Counted from the stretch's first letter, positions 1-5,509 are shown. The stretch: 7,451 nt of DNA from an archaeon (GCA_021798095.1 JAJZYL010000062.1:1-7451); one strand, 5' to 3'. Translations and numbers: made by a program. The notes: generated by a model from the sequence alone, not told the origin.

Positions 1-77
1 TTTCGGACCAATCACTGCATGGGGATTTTCATGCACGACTTTCTCATGTTTCCACAGGAGTAGTTTCGTGCCTGAAT

Positions 78-147
78 CTTAATGCCATTGCGATATATAC
101 ATAGGTTTCGCATTCATCCTACGGCTTTTCTGCTTAAATAATCGTAA
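78..147 (-). repeat. Left copy of an inverted repeat, hairpin arm missing
   Basis: Reverse-complementing this stretch gives the sequence at 7370-7451 with two substitutions (in the TATATAC tract near 95-99) and one 12-nt gap. The gap removes the second arm of the 20-bp palindrome seen in the right copy, so this copy has only CCTACGG followed directly by CTTTTCTGC. On the minus strand it lies 40 nt downstream of the polymerase stop codon, so it would be in the 3' region of that transcript. The block (stem, then GGATGAATGCG) resembles the right ends/omega-RNA 3' hairpins of IS200/IS605 elements. That resemblance is from memory and no transposase gene is present. The repeat may extend left of 78, because the right copy is cut by the window end. 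Confidence 0.85.
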
Positions 148-187
148 GGTAAGCCTGCTAGCTTTGATAAGGGCGCATCAAGCCAGT

Positions 188-2260
188 TCAGCCAAATTCG
201 TCAAGGGTCATGCTCTTGGAATCAAATTTTGTGCCGAGCCCCCGGTATATTGTGCCTGCGGCCTCCAGCAGGAGCGTCCTATACCGATCGGCGTCGTATC
301 CGCCCTTTTCAGCCAGTTCAATGGGCTTCACCCTTTCGTGCGGGTCGGCGCTATCGCCGTTTACATAAATAAAGCTTATCTCATCGCCGATCTCCCTTCC
401 AAGGCTAGACAGTTGCGCCGCTGCAACGCGCTGGGCGGTGTTGTGTACGTATGCCGAAAGCCTCTTCTTCAATCTCCTCTTGATGGCCAGAGATTCCACC
501 GGCAAATCACCGCCCCCGATCATCCTTAGGTTACTTTCGATGAACCTCAGGCCATCGCGCATGCCGGCGCCGTATATATCGCCCAGTGCGCTACGGTCAA
601 GGATCAGGGCCACGAGCCCCTCCTGGAATTTCCTTATGAATAGGGGGACGTCAGACCTCCTCAATTCTATCCCCCTTGCTACCACTTCCCCATCCGTGGT
701 GACGCCGAAGTACTTCTTAAGGGCTGAAGTGTTTTCATCGGACTTGAGAGGTAGAAACGACAGAAACCTGAAATGGTTATCCAGGGACATGGGCAGCCCG
801 GTTTCCGCCGCTATGGTCGCGGCAAGCGTTTCATAATCCTCCCTCTTTGCGCCGTCCCTCTTTACAAAGAGGGAATCGACGTCGCCGTAAACTATGGTGA
901 AATCGTGTGACTCGGCGATGCCCTTTGCCCTTATGATGGCCTCCCTGGACATCCTGTTTATCTCTTCGAACGTAACTATGTTGCCGAACCTGTTGCTGGC
1001 GCAGCCGGCTATGCCATACTGGCTTACAAGTATATACTTGAGCGTGCTTATCCTTTCTTCACAGTAAATGCGCTCCGGGCTGCCCCTTCGGAGCGATCTT
1101 TTCATACCCTTGAACAACAGCCTCCTGCTCAGCCATGGGCCCATCACCGTGGGGATGAGCCGGAACAAATCATCAGATTCAGGCTCATAGCTAAGCCCTC
1201 CCTTCATTATCAGGCTGGGGTACTGGGAGTCGAAGTCCAGCGACGCCACGTTTTCATGCAAACCGTGGAGCGGGGTGAAGGTTACGCCGCCTCTGTCCCT
1301 TTCTAGGAGGCTCATCAGGCTTCTGGCATATTCAAAGTACCCCTCCTCCGGTATAGCGTAGCCCCTGCTCATCAGTTCAAAGCAGTTCCTAGAATCTATG
1401 CTCTTGTTGCTCAGCCACCTGGTAGCGAGGCCCATGGGCACAAAGGAGAACCTTGTCCTTTCGACGAGGCCGGCCGTCCCCCATTCGTCCGCGCTGAATC
1501 CATATAACACGCCGCCCAGTACCACCCGGCCCGCGATGGACCCCTGTTCCCTGAGCTGGGCGCCATCAGCGGAGCACCTGCCAAGCTTTAAGAGCTGCCG
1601 GTCCACCTTAAATTCATCCCTGCGGCTGTTGAAGATAATCAGATCGGGATCGGCGTCCGCCACCAGTTCAGCGAAGGAGGCGAGGGCCGCTTCTCTGTCG
1701 CCGCTGAACCTTTTCTCCACCCCGGCCGCTCTGGCATACATCTCCATATCCCGCCCTTCAACGTGAATGCCCTTCACGACCAGGGTCCTGAACTGCGGCG
1801 GCGCTAACTCGTCATGGTCGTCCAGCTTCCGCATCGATAACAGCCGGCCATCGCGGTATTCCACGGATACCTTGGAAGTAGGCTCTACCTTCAGCTTTGT
1901 GAAGAGATAGCGCTGTACGTCCAGCAGGTCCGAATCGTACAACCCCCTGACGAGCCTGCTCCGCCTTAACCCATTCAGTATTCCCTTAAACAAATGCGGT
2001 GGAGCCTCCACCCTTAGAAGCCGCTTCCTTGCAGAGCTGCCCAGTGCCGTGCTCTTGGCCTCCACCTCAACGGTGCATCCGGCTTCGGTCAGCATATACA
2101 GGAGCCCTTGCTCAGCGGCCCGGTCCACCGGTTCTACATAGAGGAACGGCCTGTAGCTGTCGATAAGCCTTAGCGTTTCACCTTCGATGGTCCTGATCCA
2201 TATTACCGCCCTTTCACCATCGACATATACGTCCAGCAACCAGCCGTTAACCGGATTCAA
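188..2260 (-). CDS. polB: Family B DNA polymerase, PolB2/Dpo2-like, exonuclease-dead
   Basis: A template-directed DNA polymerase of 690 aa, shorter than the ~770-800 aa of replicative archaeal PolB. Motif A is DFDSQYPSLI (341-351 region, catalytic D342, steric-gate Y347). The fingers helix is around 373-390. Motif B is K408-x3-V-S-Q-Y-G, with Val412 where Asn is usual. Motif C is YGDVDS (D460, D462). KKYFG (514-518) and ARGIELRRSD (528-537) match the KKRY and (K/R)G-x-x-x-x-R-R-D palm/thumb motifs. The exonuclease motifs are ruined: Exo I DxE is replaced by VKGI (162-165), Exo II by NSRRDEF (211-217), and Exo III lacks its Asp (near YFEYA, 308-312). It should therefore polymerise without proofreading. 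The C-terminus SMTLDEFG resembles a degenerate PCNA-binding box. The start is TTG at 2260; no ATG lies upstream in frame, and GWLLDVYVDG looks like a normal PolB N-terminus. It overlaps the preceding gene by 14 nt, implying coupling. Assignment to PolB2 (Sulfolobus Dpo2, damage-inducible) is inference. Typical PolB2 proteins are described as having disrupted catalytic residues, which this one does not. Confidence 0.93.
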   Translation of the reverse strand: MNPVNGWLLDVYVDGERAVIWIRTIEGETLRLIDSYRPFLYVEPVDRAAEQGLLYMLTEAGCTVEVEAKSTALGSSARKRLLRVEAPPHLFKGILNGLRRSRLVRGLYDSDLLDVQRYLFTKLKVEPTSKVSVEYRDGRLLSMRKLDDHDELAPPQFRTLVVKGIHVEGRDMEMYARAAGVEKRFSGDREAALASFAELVADADPDLIIFNSRRDEFKVDRQLLKLGRCSADGAQLREQGSIAGRVVLGGVLYGFSADEWGTAGLVERTRFSFVPMGLATRWLSNKSIDSRNCFELMSRGYAIPEEGYFEYARSLMSLLERDRGGVTFTPLHGLHENVASLDFDSQYPSLIMKGGLSYEPESDDLFRLIPTVMGPWLSRRLLFKGMKRSLRRGSPERIYCEERISTLKYILVSQYGIAGCASNRFGNIVTFEEINRMSREAIIRAKGIAESHDFTIVYGDVDSLFVKRDGAKREDYETLAATIAAETGLPMSLDNHFRFLSFLPLKSDENTSALKKYFGVTTDGEVVARGIELRRSDVPLFIRKFQEGLVALILDRSALGDIYGAGMRDGLRFIESNLRMIGGGDLPVESLAIKRRLKKRLSAYVHNTAQRVAAAQLSSLGREIGDEISFIYVNGDSADPHERVKPIELAEKGGYDADRYRTLLLEAAGTIYRGLGTKFDSKSMTLDEFG

Positions 2261-2552
2261 TTGGCCTGACTTTTTCCAGCGCGTGGAGCCTTTCTTGCAG
2301 TTCGAGCAGCTGCCTCCTAAGATCGTCTATCTCAGCCCGGTTATGAACGTTAGCGGTAAGATTTAGCGAATCAACGATGGTGGCCATCTCGGAATTGGTC
2401 ATGGCCGCGTGCTCCAGGTCCCAGGCCTCGGCCACTAGTTCTTCAAACGCCCTCCTGTCGCTGGAGTTCCTCAGGAGCTGCACATATCCCCTCCTTAACC
2501 TGCCCAGGACGTCCTTGTATTCCTCCCGGAACGCGGGGGTTACCCTTCCCAT
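2247..2552 (-). CDS. 101-aa helical/coiled-coil protein of the polymerase operon
   Basis: A small, charged, almost wholly helical protein of unknown function. Residues 7-48 form amphipathic helices rich in Arg/Glu. Residues 71-96 (NRAEIDDLRR, QLLELQERLHALEK) have leucine-heptad spacing typical of a coiled coil and end near the C-terminus. The NRAEIDDL..L.EL..RL..LEK pattern is reminiscent of phasin/PhaE-type C-terminal helices, which I take as general coiled-coil similarity only. The frame stays open to 2669, but ATG 2552 is the better start: GGGGTGA lies 4 nt upstream and the upstream extension would overlap the RadA-like gene with low-complexity Ser/Arg/Pro residues. It follows the RadA-like gene by 4 nt and overlaps polB by 14 nt. 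Position and shape suggest an adaptor or oligomerisation subunit for the polymerase or the RecA-fold protein (inference). Confidence 0.8.
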   Translation of the reverse strand: MGRVTPAFREEYKDVLGRLRRGYVQLLRNSSDRRAFEELVAEAWDLEHAAMTNSEMATIVDSLNLTANVHNRAEIDDLRRQLLELQERLHALEKVRPIESG

Positions 2553-2556
2553 CCCG

Positions 2557-2563
2557 TCACCCC
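2557..2563 (-). promoter_or_regulatory. Shine-Dalgarno site overlapping a stop codon
   Basis: GGGGTGA on the minus strand is a near-perfect match to the anti-SD target (GGAGGTGA), 4 nt before ATG 2552. Its last three bases are the TGA stop of the RadA-like gene, so termination and re-initiation are likely coupled. This site decides the start of the 101-aa gene. Confidence 0.8.
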
Positions 2564-3387
2564 TGCCATCCGTCCAGCTGAGCATAGTCCCCAGGGATGA
2601 CCAGGGCGCTGCTGGGCGTCCTCTTCGAATGATGCTTGACGAGCTCGGCCTGGACCATATCGGGGCCAACCTCGCGGAAGGCCACCATCACTCCCGCCGT
2701 ATGCAGCATCATCGTGGTGGATACAGCGGGCCTTTCACCCACCCGGCAGTCCACAGTTATAACCATGGGGATCCCGTGTGCCGTGCATGCGCGTTTTAGG
2801 AGCGATAGGGAAAGGTCGACGTTCCCCACCCTCCGGTGGAGCCGGCCTCCAAGGAACATGGAAAGCCTGTGAACCAGCACCAGACTGGTGGAGCCGGCCT
2901 CTCGCTCTATCATCTCGGCCAGCGCCCTGGCCGCGTATGGCTGCCTTAACTCGTTATATGCGGCGGAAAAGTACACGTTCCTGAATACCATGAACGGATC
3001 CATGCCGATGGCCTTAGCATAACGTGCCAGTTTATCGAGGTCTACAAACGTCTTGTCCGAATAGTAATCCGTGTTATTCATGTAGGCCACCCTTCCCAGT
3101 GCGCTGCCCCTTACGAGGAGGCCGTGTATCATGTCATCCACGAACCTCTGGCTACCGTAGAACAGGTAAATCTGGCCCTTCGCCAACCCCCCATCCCCGA
3201 TCAGCTTGTCCAGCTCAGGATAACCGGTTGAAATAACGCCGTCATTCCCCAATAGCTCTGAAGCTTTAACCATTGAAACTGCTAGCGCTGGGTTCAGCCC
3301 GTAACCTCCCCACGTCGCTTCCTCATTCATAGCCTTTCCAGCTTCTTCCGGGTTTTCTGCTGGGGGCCGGCCTACCGACATCGCCAT
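2557..3387 (-). CDS. RadA/RecA-fold paralog with lost Walker motifs
   Basis: A RecA-superfamily core of up to 276 aa. Residues 51-76 (VISTGYPELDKLIGDGGLAKGQIYLFYG) match the RadA/KaiC entry to the ATPase core (TG..ELD.LLGGG...G.I.E.YG), except that the P-loop is destroyed: GxxxxGKT becomes GSQRFVDD (78-85), losing the Gly, Lys and Thr. The Walker B strand SLVLVHRL (168-175) has His173 where the Mg-binding Asp should be. The later strands GIPMVITVDC (205-214) and GVMVAFREV...AELVKHHSKR (232-256) keep the RecA fold order. It lacks the N-terminal HhH domain and is unlikely to hydrolyse ATP. It may instead be a structural partner of RadA filaments or of the polymerase encoded two genes later, much as RecA-like ImuA partners bacterial mutasomes (inference). 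The start is uncertain: ATG 3387 lies 10 nt after the preceding gene with no clear SD. ATG 3330 (Met20) has GGAAAGG just upstream and removes a disordered Pro/Glu-rich lead. Confidence 0.85.
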   Translation of the reverse strand: MAMSVGRPPAENPEEAGKAMNEEATWGGYGLNPALAVSMVKASELLGNDGVISTGYPELDKLIGDGGLAKGQIYLFYGSQRFVDDMIHGLLVRGSALGRVAYMNNTDYYSDKTFVDLDKLARYAKAIGMDPFMVFRNVYFSAAYNELRQPYAARALAEMIEREAGSTSLVLVHRLSMFLGGRLHRRVGNVDLSLSLLKRACTAHGIPMVITVDCRVGERPAVSTTMMLHTAGVMVAFREVGPDMVQAELVKHHSKRTPSSALVIPGDYAQLDGWQG

Positions 3388-3397
3388 CGGCCCTTGG

Positions 3398-3790
3398 TCA
3401 GCGGACGTTTGACGACTTCCTGCCGATCATGTTTATGACCCTGTACACCTCCGGTATAGCGTAGGCAAACCCCACGTGGACGCAGTCGTTTGAGTTGTCC
3501 AGATCACAAACAAGTTCGCCGTTCCTGACCTTCACTTCGACTATCCGGTCGAGCTTGGCGTCCCTCAGGGTGACGCCGTCCTCGGTCATGCCCACCTCTG
3601 ATAGGAACGGGGCCTTGCTGGAGAGCACCCTGTCCGCCTCGATCACGTGCCAGATCAGGTCATTGACGAACCCCGAGAACGTGTTTATTCCAGCGTCCAA
3701 TAGCGGGTGCTTCTTCCTTTCATAGATCGCCCTTAATTCATCTGCATATTCCTGCCGCAGCATAAAATTTGACCAACCCTTTTGTGGCAT
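3398..3790 (-). CDS. 130-aa protein: RHH-like N-terminus, SWIM-like C-terminus
   Basis: First gene of the polymerase operon. Residues 7-52 (SNFMLRQEYADELRAIYERK ... INTFSGFVNDLIWHVIEA) have the strand-helix-turn-helix pattern of a ribbon-helix-helix fold, though the match is loose. Residues 81-116 form a predicted beta-hairpin (RIVEVKV, GELVC), then C95-x7-C103-V-H105-VGFA and a helix (IPEVYRVINMI). This is the layout of the SWIM zinc-binding domain (CxC-xn-CxH), except that the first Cys of CxC is Leu93; D96 or D98 might supply a ligand. SWIM proteins are known partners of Rad51 paralogs (Sws1/Shu2), which fits the RadA-like gene 10 nt downstream. It could act in the complex, repress its own operon, or both (inference). 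The start at ATG 3790 has no SD but a TATA box at about -27, consistent with a leaderless mRNA. Met10 is an alternative. Confidence 0.8.
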   Translation of the reverse strand: MPQKGWSNFMLRQEYADELRAIYERKKHPLLDAGINTFSGFVNDLIWHVIEADRVLSSKAPFLSEVGMTEDGVTLRDAKLDRIVEVKVRNGELVCDLDNSNDCVHVGFAYAIPEVYRVINMIGRKSSNVR

Positions 3791-3813
3791 GTCATTACCG
3801 TCGTCAAACCAGT

Positions 3814-3820
3814 TAATAAA
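3814..3820 (-). promoter_or_regulatory. TATA box of the polymerase operon
   Basis: TTTATTA on the minus strand lies 24-30 nt before ATG 3790, the spacing expected when transcription starts at or near the start codon. GTATAA immediately upstream could serve as the BRE. No SD precedes the ATG, supporting leaderless translation. Confidence 0.55.
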
Positions 3821-4183
3821 TTATACTGTATAAACAGTAAATCCTAAACATCTGATCCCATAACCGGGCCAATACGTTTTGCAAGGATCCCTCATGCCTA
3901 AGCTGAGGAGGGCATGCCGGAGTTCAACCTTGATGGCTGATGATCCCCGTCCATCCCCCATCCGCCCCTTTGCCCTGGGCCAAAATACAGCTATCAAAAC
4001 CATATCGATGACAAGCAGGGCAAGTACTGCCGCCACAGACCAACCCGGCGCCTCGGGCCCTAATCCAAGCGAGCTTACAAGATAATAGAAGGTTAGGAAG
4101 GCGGCGGCTACCGAGCCCAGGGCCACTAGAACCAGGAAGATAAATAACATCCCTTTACTGCTAAGCCACGTCCTCGAACTCAA
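3821..4183 (-). CDS. Small two-TM membrane protein, unknown function
   Basis: I do not recognise a family. Residues about 11-38 (MLFIFLVLVALGSVAAAFLT and on) and 48-67 (WSVAAVLALLVIDMVLIAVF) are two clear membrane helices. A basic segment (PRAKGRMGDGRG) and a cytosol-like tail of ~45 aa containing two Cys follow. The frame opens at TTG 4183 with GGTG 8 nt upstream; ATG 4150 (Met12) is an alternative that begins at the first helix. The stop codon lies only 30 nt before the polymerase operon, inside that operon's promoter region, so the tail codons and the operator share sequence. This gene may read through into the operon, or the two may be independently controlled. The hydrophobic half looks convincing, while the tail is less certain. 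Confidence 0.6.
   Translation of the reverse strand: MSSRTWLSSKGMLFIFLVLVALGSVAAAFLTFYYLVSSLGLGPEAPGWSVAAVLALLVIDMVLIAVFWPRAKGRMGDGRGSSAIKVELRHALLSLGMRDPCKTYWPGYGIRCLGFTVYTV
3824..3839. promoter_or_regulatory. Palindromic operator candidate, polymerase operon
   Basis: TACTGTATAAACAGTA has perfect 6-bp arms (TACTGT/ACAGTA) around a 4-bp centre. It lies at -34 to -49 from the operon's first ATG, directly upstream of the TATA box and touching the likely BRE. A dimeric regulator bound here would control TFB/TBP access. It also falls inside the last codons of the upstream membrane-protein gene. The half-sites match those of the E. coli LexA box, but the spacing differs (CTG-N6-CAG rather than CTG-N10-CAG). 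Confidence 0.5.
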
Positions 4184-4260
4184 CTCATCTGCACCTGCGC
4201 ACAGATGTTTTACGGGGCGGTTTTAATCCTTAGCGTATTGTAGGGAAAGCTGGGGGTTTG

Positions 4261-4421
4261 GAGGGAGCTGTAAAGCTCAGGCCTCGGGGGAAGAGGTGCG
4301 CGGGCCTCCTTCATTTTCTGCCTGCGAGGCCGTAGGGGCTAGCACTCAGGGAAGCTCACGCCCCTTGCTTGGCATGTAGGGATGCCGCCTGTTATCGTCC
4401 CATTCGCTGAGCGCCGTCAGC
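4261..4421. other. Structured intergenic region, possible ncRNA
   Basis: The gap 4184-4444 has no credible protein gene but contains consecutive inverted repeats. GAGCT-GTAA-AGCTC (4265-4278) reads as a GNRA-loop hairpin on the plus strand. GGCCTCG (4280-4286) pairs with CGAGGCC (4325-4331) and encloses a second helix, GAAGAGG/CCTCCTTC with one bulge. AGGGGC (4334-4339) pairs with GCCCCT (4360-4365). GCTGA-GCGCCG-TCAGC (4406-4421) is followed by CCCTTTT. TTTTAAT at 4221-4227 could be a plus-strand TATA box. It could be a plus-strand ncRNA, a minus-strand leader of the 120-aa gene, or decayed insertion-sequence DNA. I do not recognise an RNA family. Confidence 0.4.
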
Positions 4422-4444
4422 AACGAGCCCTTTTCCTCAGCTAT

Positions 4445-5089
4445 TCAACTTAGGATAAAATCTGCAATTTGTGTCAGGTTCTTTACCTTTATGACGTTGT
4501 TCATTTTAATATCTATTTTATGCCCGTTGGCCAAAAGGAACCCAGTTCTTGTCACCTTAAACATGCTACCGTCATATTCCGTATCGCCAACAGAAAAACT
4601 TTCATGAGGATCTAGCCCGTTTTCTTTAAGATACTTCAGCACAATCTGGTCCTTCCTTAGCGGTTCAACCGGCACCTCCCCCTCGCCTGTAAGGCAGTAA
4701 TTTCTGTCGGTCTTGAGACGGTTGCAGTATATATTACCTATTCCAAGTTCCTCAGCTACCTTTTTTGCAAATACATCGAGCCCTGCTGTAACCATCACTG
4801 GAACTATATTGTTTGAAATTATTTTATTCATAAGGGTTTTTGCGCCTTCCTTAACTGAAATTAAATCCGCCATGTCCTCTATCTCCCTAAGGCTTACCCT
4901 TCCCCTTACTGAAATCCAGCTTCCAACGTCCATCTTCATTAATCTATGGTAGGAGATCTTTCCCATAAGGTACCTATCCAGCCAGCCTGAATCCTTACAT
5001 CCAAGCCTTCTATAAATCAGCTCCCACGTATTCTCATTGATTAGAGTTCCATCCATATCGAAGAAACCCACACGGTATTGCACGGGCAT
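4445..5089 (-). CDS. HAD-superfamily phosphatase, SerB-like
   Basis: A 214-aa soluble phosphohydrolase of the haloacid dehalogenase superfamily. Motif I is FFDMDGTL (nucleophile D11, acid/base D13). Motif II is VMVTAG (T101), motif III is K146 in LRKDQIV, and motif IV is VGDTEYD (D169, D173). The helical insert between motifs I and II (about 18-80) fits a C1 cap, as in phosphoserine phosphatase-like proteins. The substrate is not determinable; a small phosphorylated metabolite is likely. All catalytic residues are present. The start ATG 5089 has no SD but a TATA-like ATTAATTAAT 26 nt upstream, suggesting a leaderless transcript. The gene is visibly more A+T-rich than its neighbours: 4801-4860 has 17 G+C of 60, against 40 of 60 in the polymerase at 1501-1560. 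This hints at recent acquisition. Confidence 0.9.
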   Translation of the reverse strand: MPVQYRVGFFDMDGTLINENTWELIYRRLGCKDSGWLDRYLMGKISYHRLMKMDVGSWISVRGRVSLREIEDMADLISVKEGAKTLMNKIISNNIVPVMVTAGLDVFAKKVAEELGIGNIYCNRLKTDRNYCLTGEGEVPVEPLRKDQIVLKYLKENGLDPHESFSVGDTEYDGSMFKVTRTGFLLANGHKIDIKMNNVIKVKNLTQIADFILS

Positions 5090-5115
5090 ACTAAAAGCCT
5101 GATTGAATTTGATCC

Positions 5116-5125
5116 ATTAATTAAT
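5116..5125 (-). promoter_or_regulatory. TATA box of the HAD phosphatase gene
   Basis: ATTAATTAAT (itself palindromic) ends 26 nt before ATG 5089. With no SD before the ATG, this spacing fits a leaderless archaeal promoter. Confidence 0.5.
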
Positions 5126-5226
5126 GTTTCTAAAGGCCCCCGTGCTGCTTCTGGCAGCCGTGGCCATGAGCCCTATAAGAGGGAAGCCTATTTACCAGAA
5201 CGGCGGGTCGGTTAACCGGCAGGCAT

Positions 5227-5278
5227 CGGATGTGACATCCGACCATAAGCAATTTAGCGCTACCCAGTGACATCTGGG
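5227..5278. other. Two hairpins sharing a TGACAT centre
   Basis: The 420-nt gap 5090-5509 holds no convincing protein gene. It contains CGGATGTGACATCCG (5227-5241, perfect 7-bp arms around one base) and CCCAG-TGACAT-CTGGG (5263-5278, perfect 5-bp arms). Both have TGACAT at their centre, 35 nt apart. A 10-bp palindrome CGGTTAACCG precedes them at 5209-5218. They may be regulator sites for the divergent genes or RNA hairpins; their function is unknown. Confidence 0.45.
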
Positions 5279-5420
5279 CTCATGCGGCCGGCATCGATGG
5301 CTTCCTGTTTTCATATATGGACAGCCGATGCGCCAAACGCAGGAGGCCATGCCCACAGGGCCGGTGCCTGGCCCATTTGAATCAGCACAGGATAATGTTA
5401 AACGGCTCAATTGCATTTTA

Positions 5421-5476
5421 TCTCTATATATAATATAGAGATAACTATATAGTATAGAGAATAAGTATATATATCT
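5421..5476 (+). promoter_or_regulatory. A+T-rich promoter with TATAGAGA repeats
   Basis: TCTCTATA (5421-5428) and TATAGAGA (5434-5441) form a perfect inverted repeat with a 5-bp centre, and TATAGAGA recurs at 5453-5460, 19 nt further on. TATATATATCT at 5466-5476 is the best TATA box, about 34 nt before the TTG start, allowing a short leader that carries the SD. The repeats directly upstream suit an operator for a regulator of the phosphate-type transporter (inference). Confidence 0.6.
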
Positions 5477-5496
5477 AGCGGAGCGGATTTGATGAC

Positions 5497-5503
5497 AGGT
5501 GAT
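5497..5503 (+). promoter_or_regulatory. Shine-Dalgarno site fixing a TTG start
   Basis: AGGTGAT is an excellent anti-SD match, 6 nt before TTG 5510. An in-frame TAA at 5504-5506 rules out any start further upstream, so TTG 5510 is the best-supported start. The SD sits inside a four-codon ATG..TAA frame (5492-5506). Confidence 0.8.
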
Positions 5504-5509
5504 TAAGAA

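Noticed and set aside
1..77. Left-edge sequence with a TGCATG/CATGCA inverted repeat (16-35)
   Set aside because: It is a single short stem with an 8-nt loop and no associated gene; nothing else is supportable in this stretch.
78..147. CRISPR repeat
   Set aside because: Only two copies exist, in inverted orientation 7.2 kb apart, with no spacers and no cas genes.
2553..2669. Longer 140-aa version of the coiled-coil protein
   Set aside because: The extension overlaps the RadA-like gene in another frame and is low-complexity, while ATG 2552 has a strong SD at the right distance.
164..2872. Several plus-strand open frames opposite polB and the RadA-like gene
   Set aside because: They lie antisense to genes with clear protein motifs, have low-complexity Ser/Pro/Arg-rich translations and lack SD sites.
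188..3790. Casposon or self-synthesising transposon carrying PolB
   Set aside because: There is no Cas1, integrase or other transposase gene in the window, and the neighbours (RadA-like, SWIM-like) fit a host repair cassette better.
3824..3839. LexA SOS box
   Set aside because: The half-sites TACTGT/ACAGTA match, but the spacing is CTG-N6-CAG instead of CTG-N10-CAG, and LexA is not known in archaea. Kept only as a palindromic operator candidate.
4184..4444. tRNA or RNase P RNA gene
   Set aside because: No T-arm GGTTCRA motif, cloverleaf or RNase P universal core motif could be found on either strand.
5192..5416. 74-aa minus-strand frame in the intergenic gap
   Set aside because: The composition is Cys/Pro/Arg-rich without motif, there is no SD, and it covers the hairpins and palindromes.
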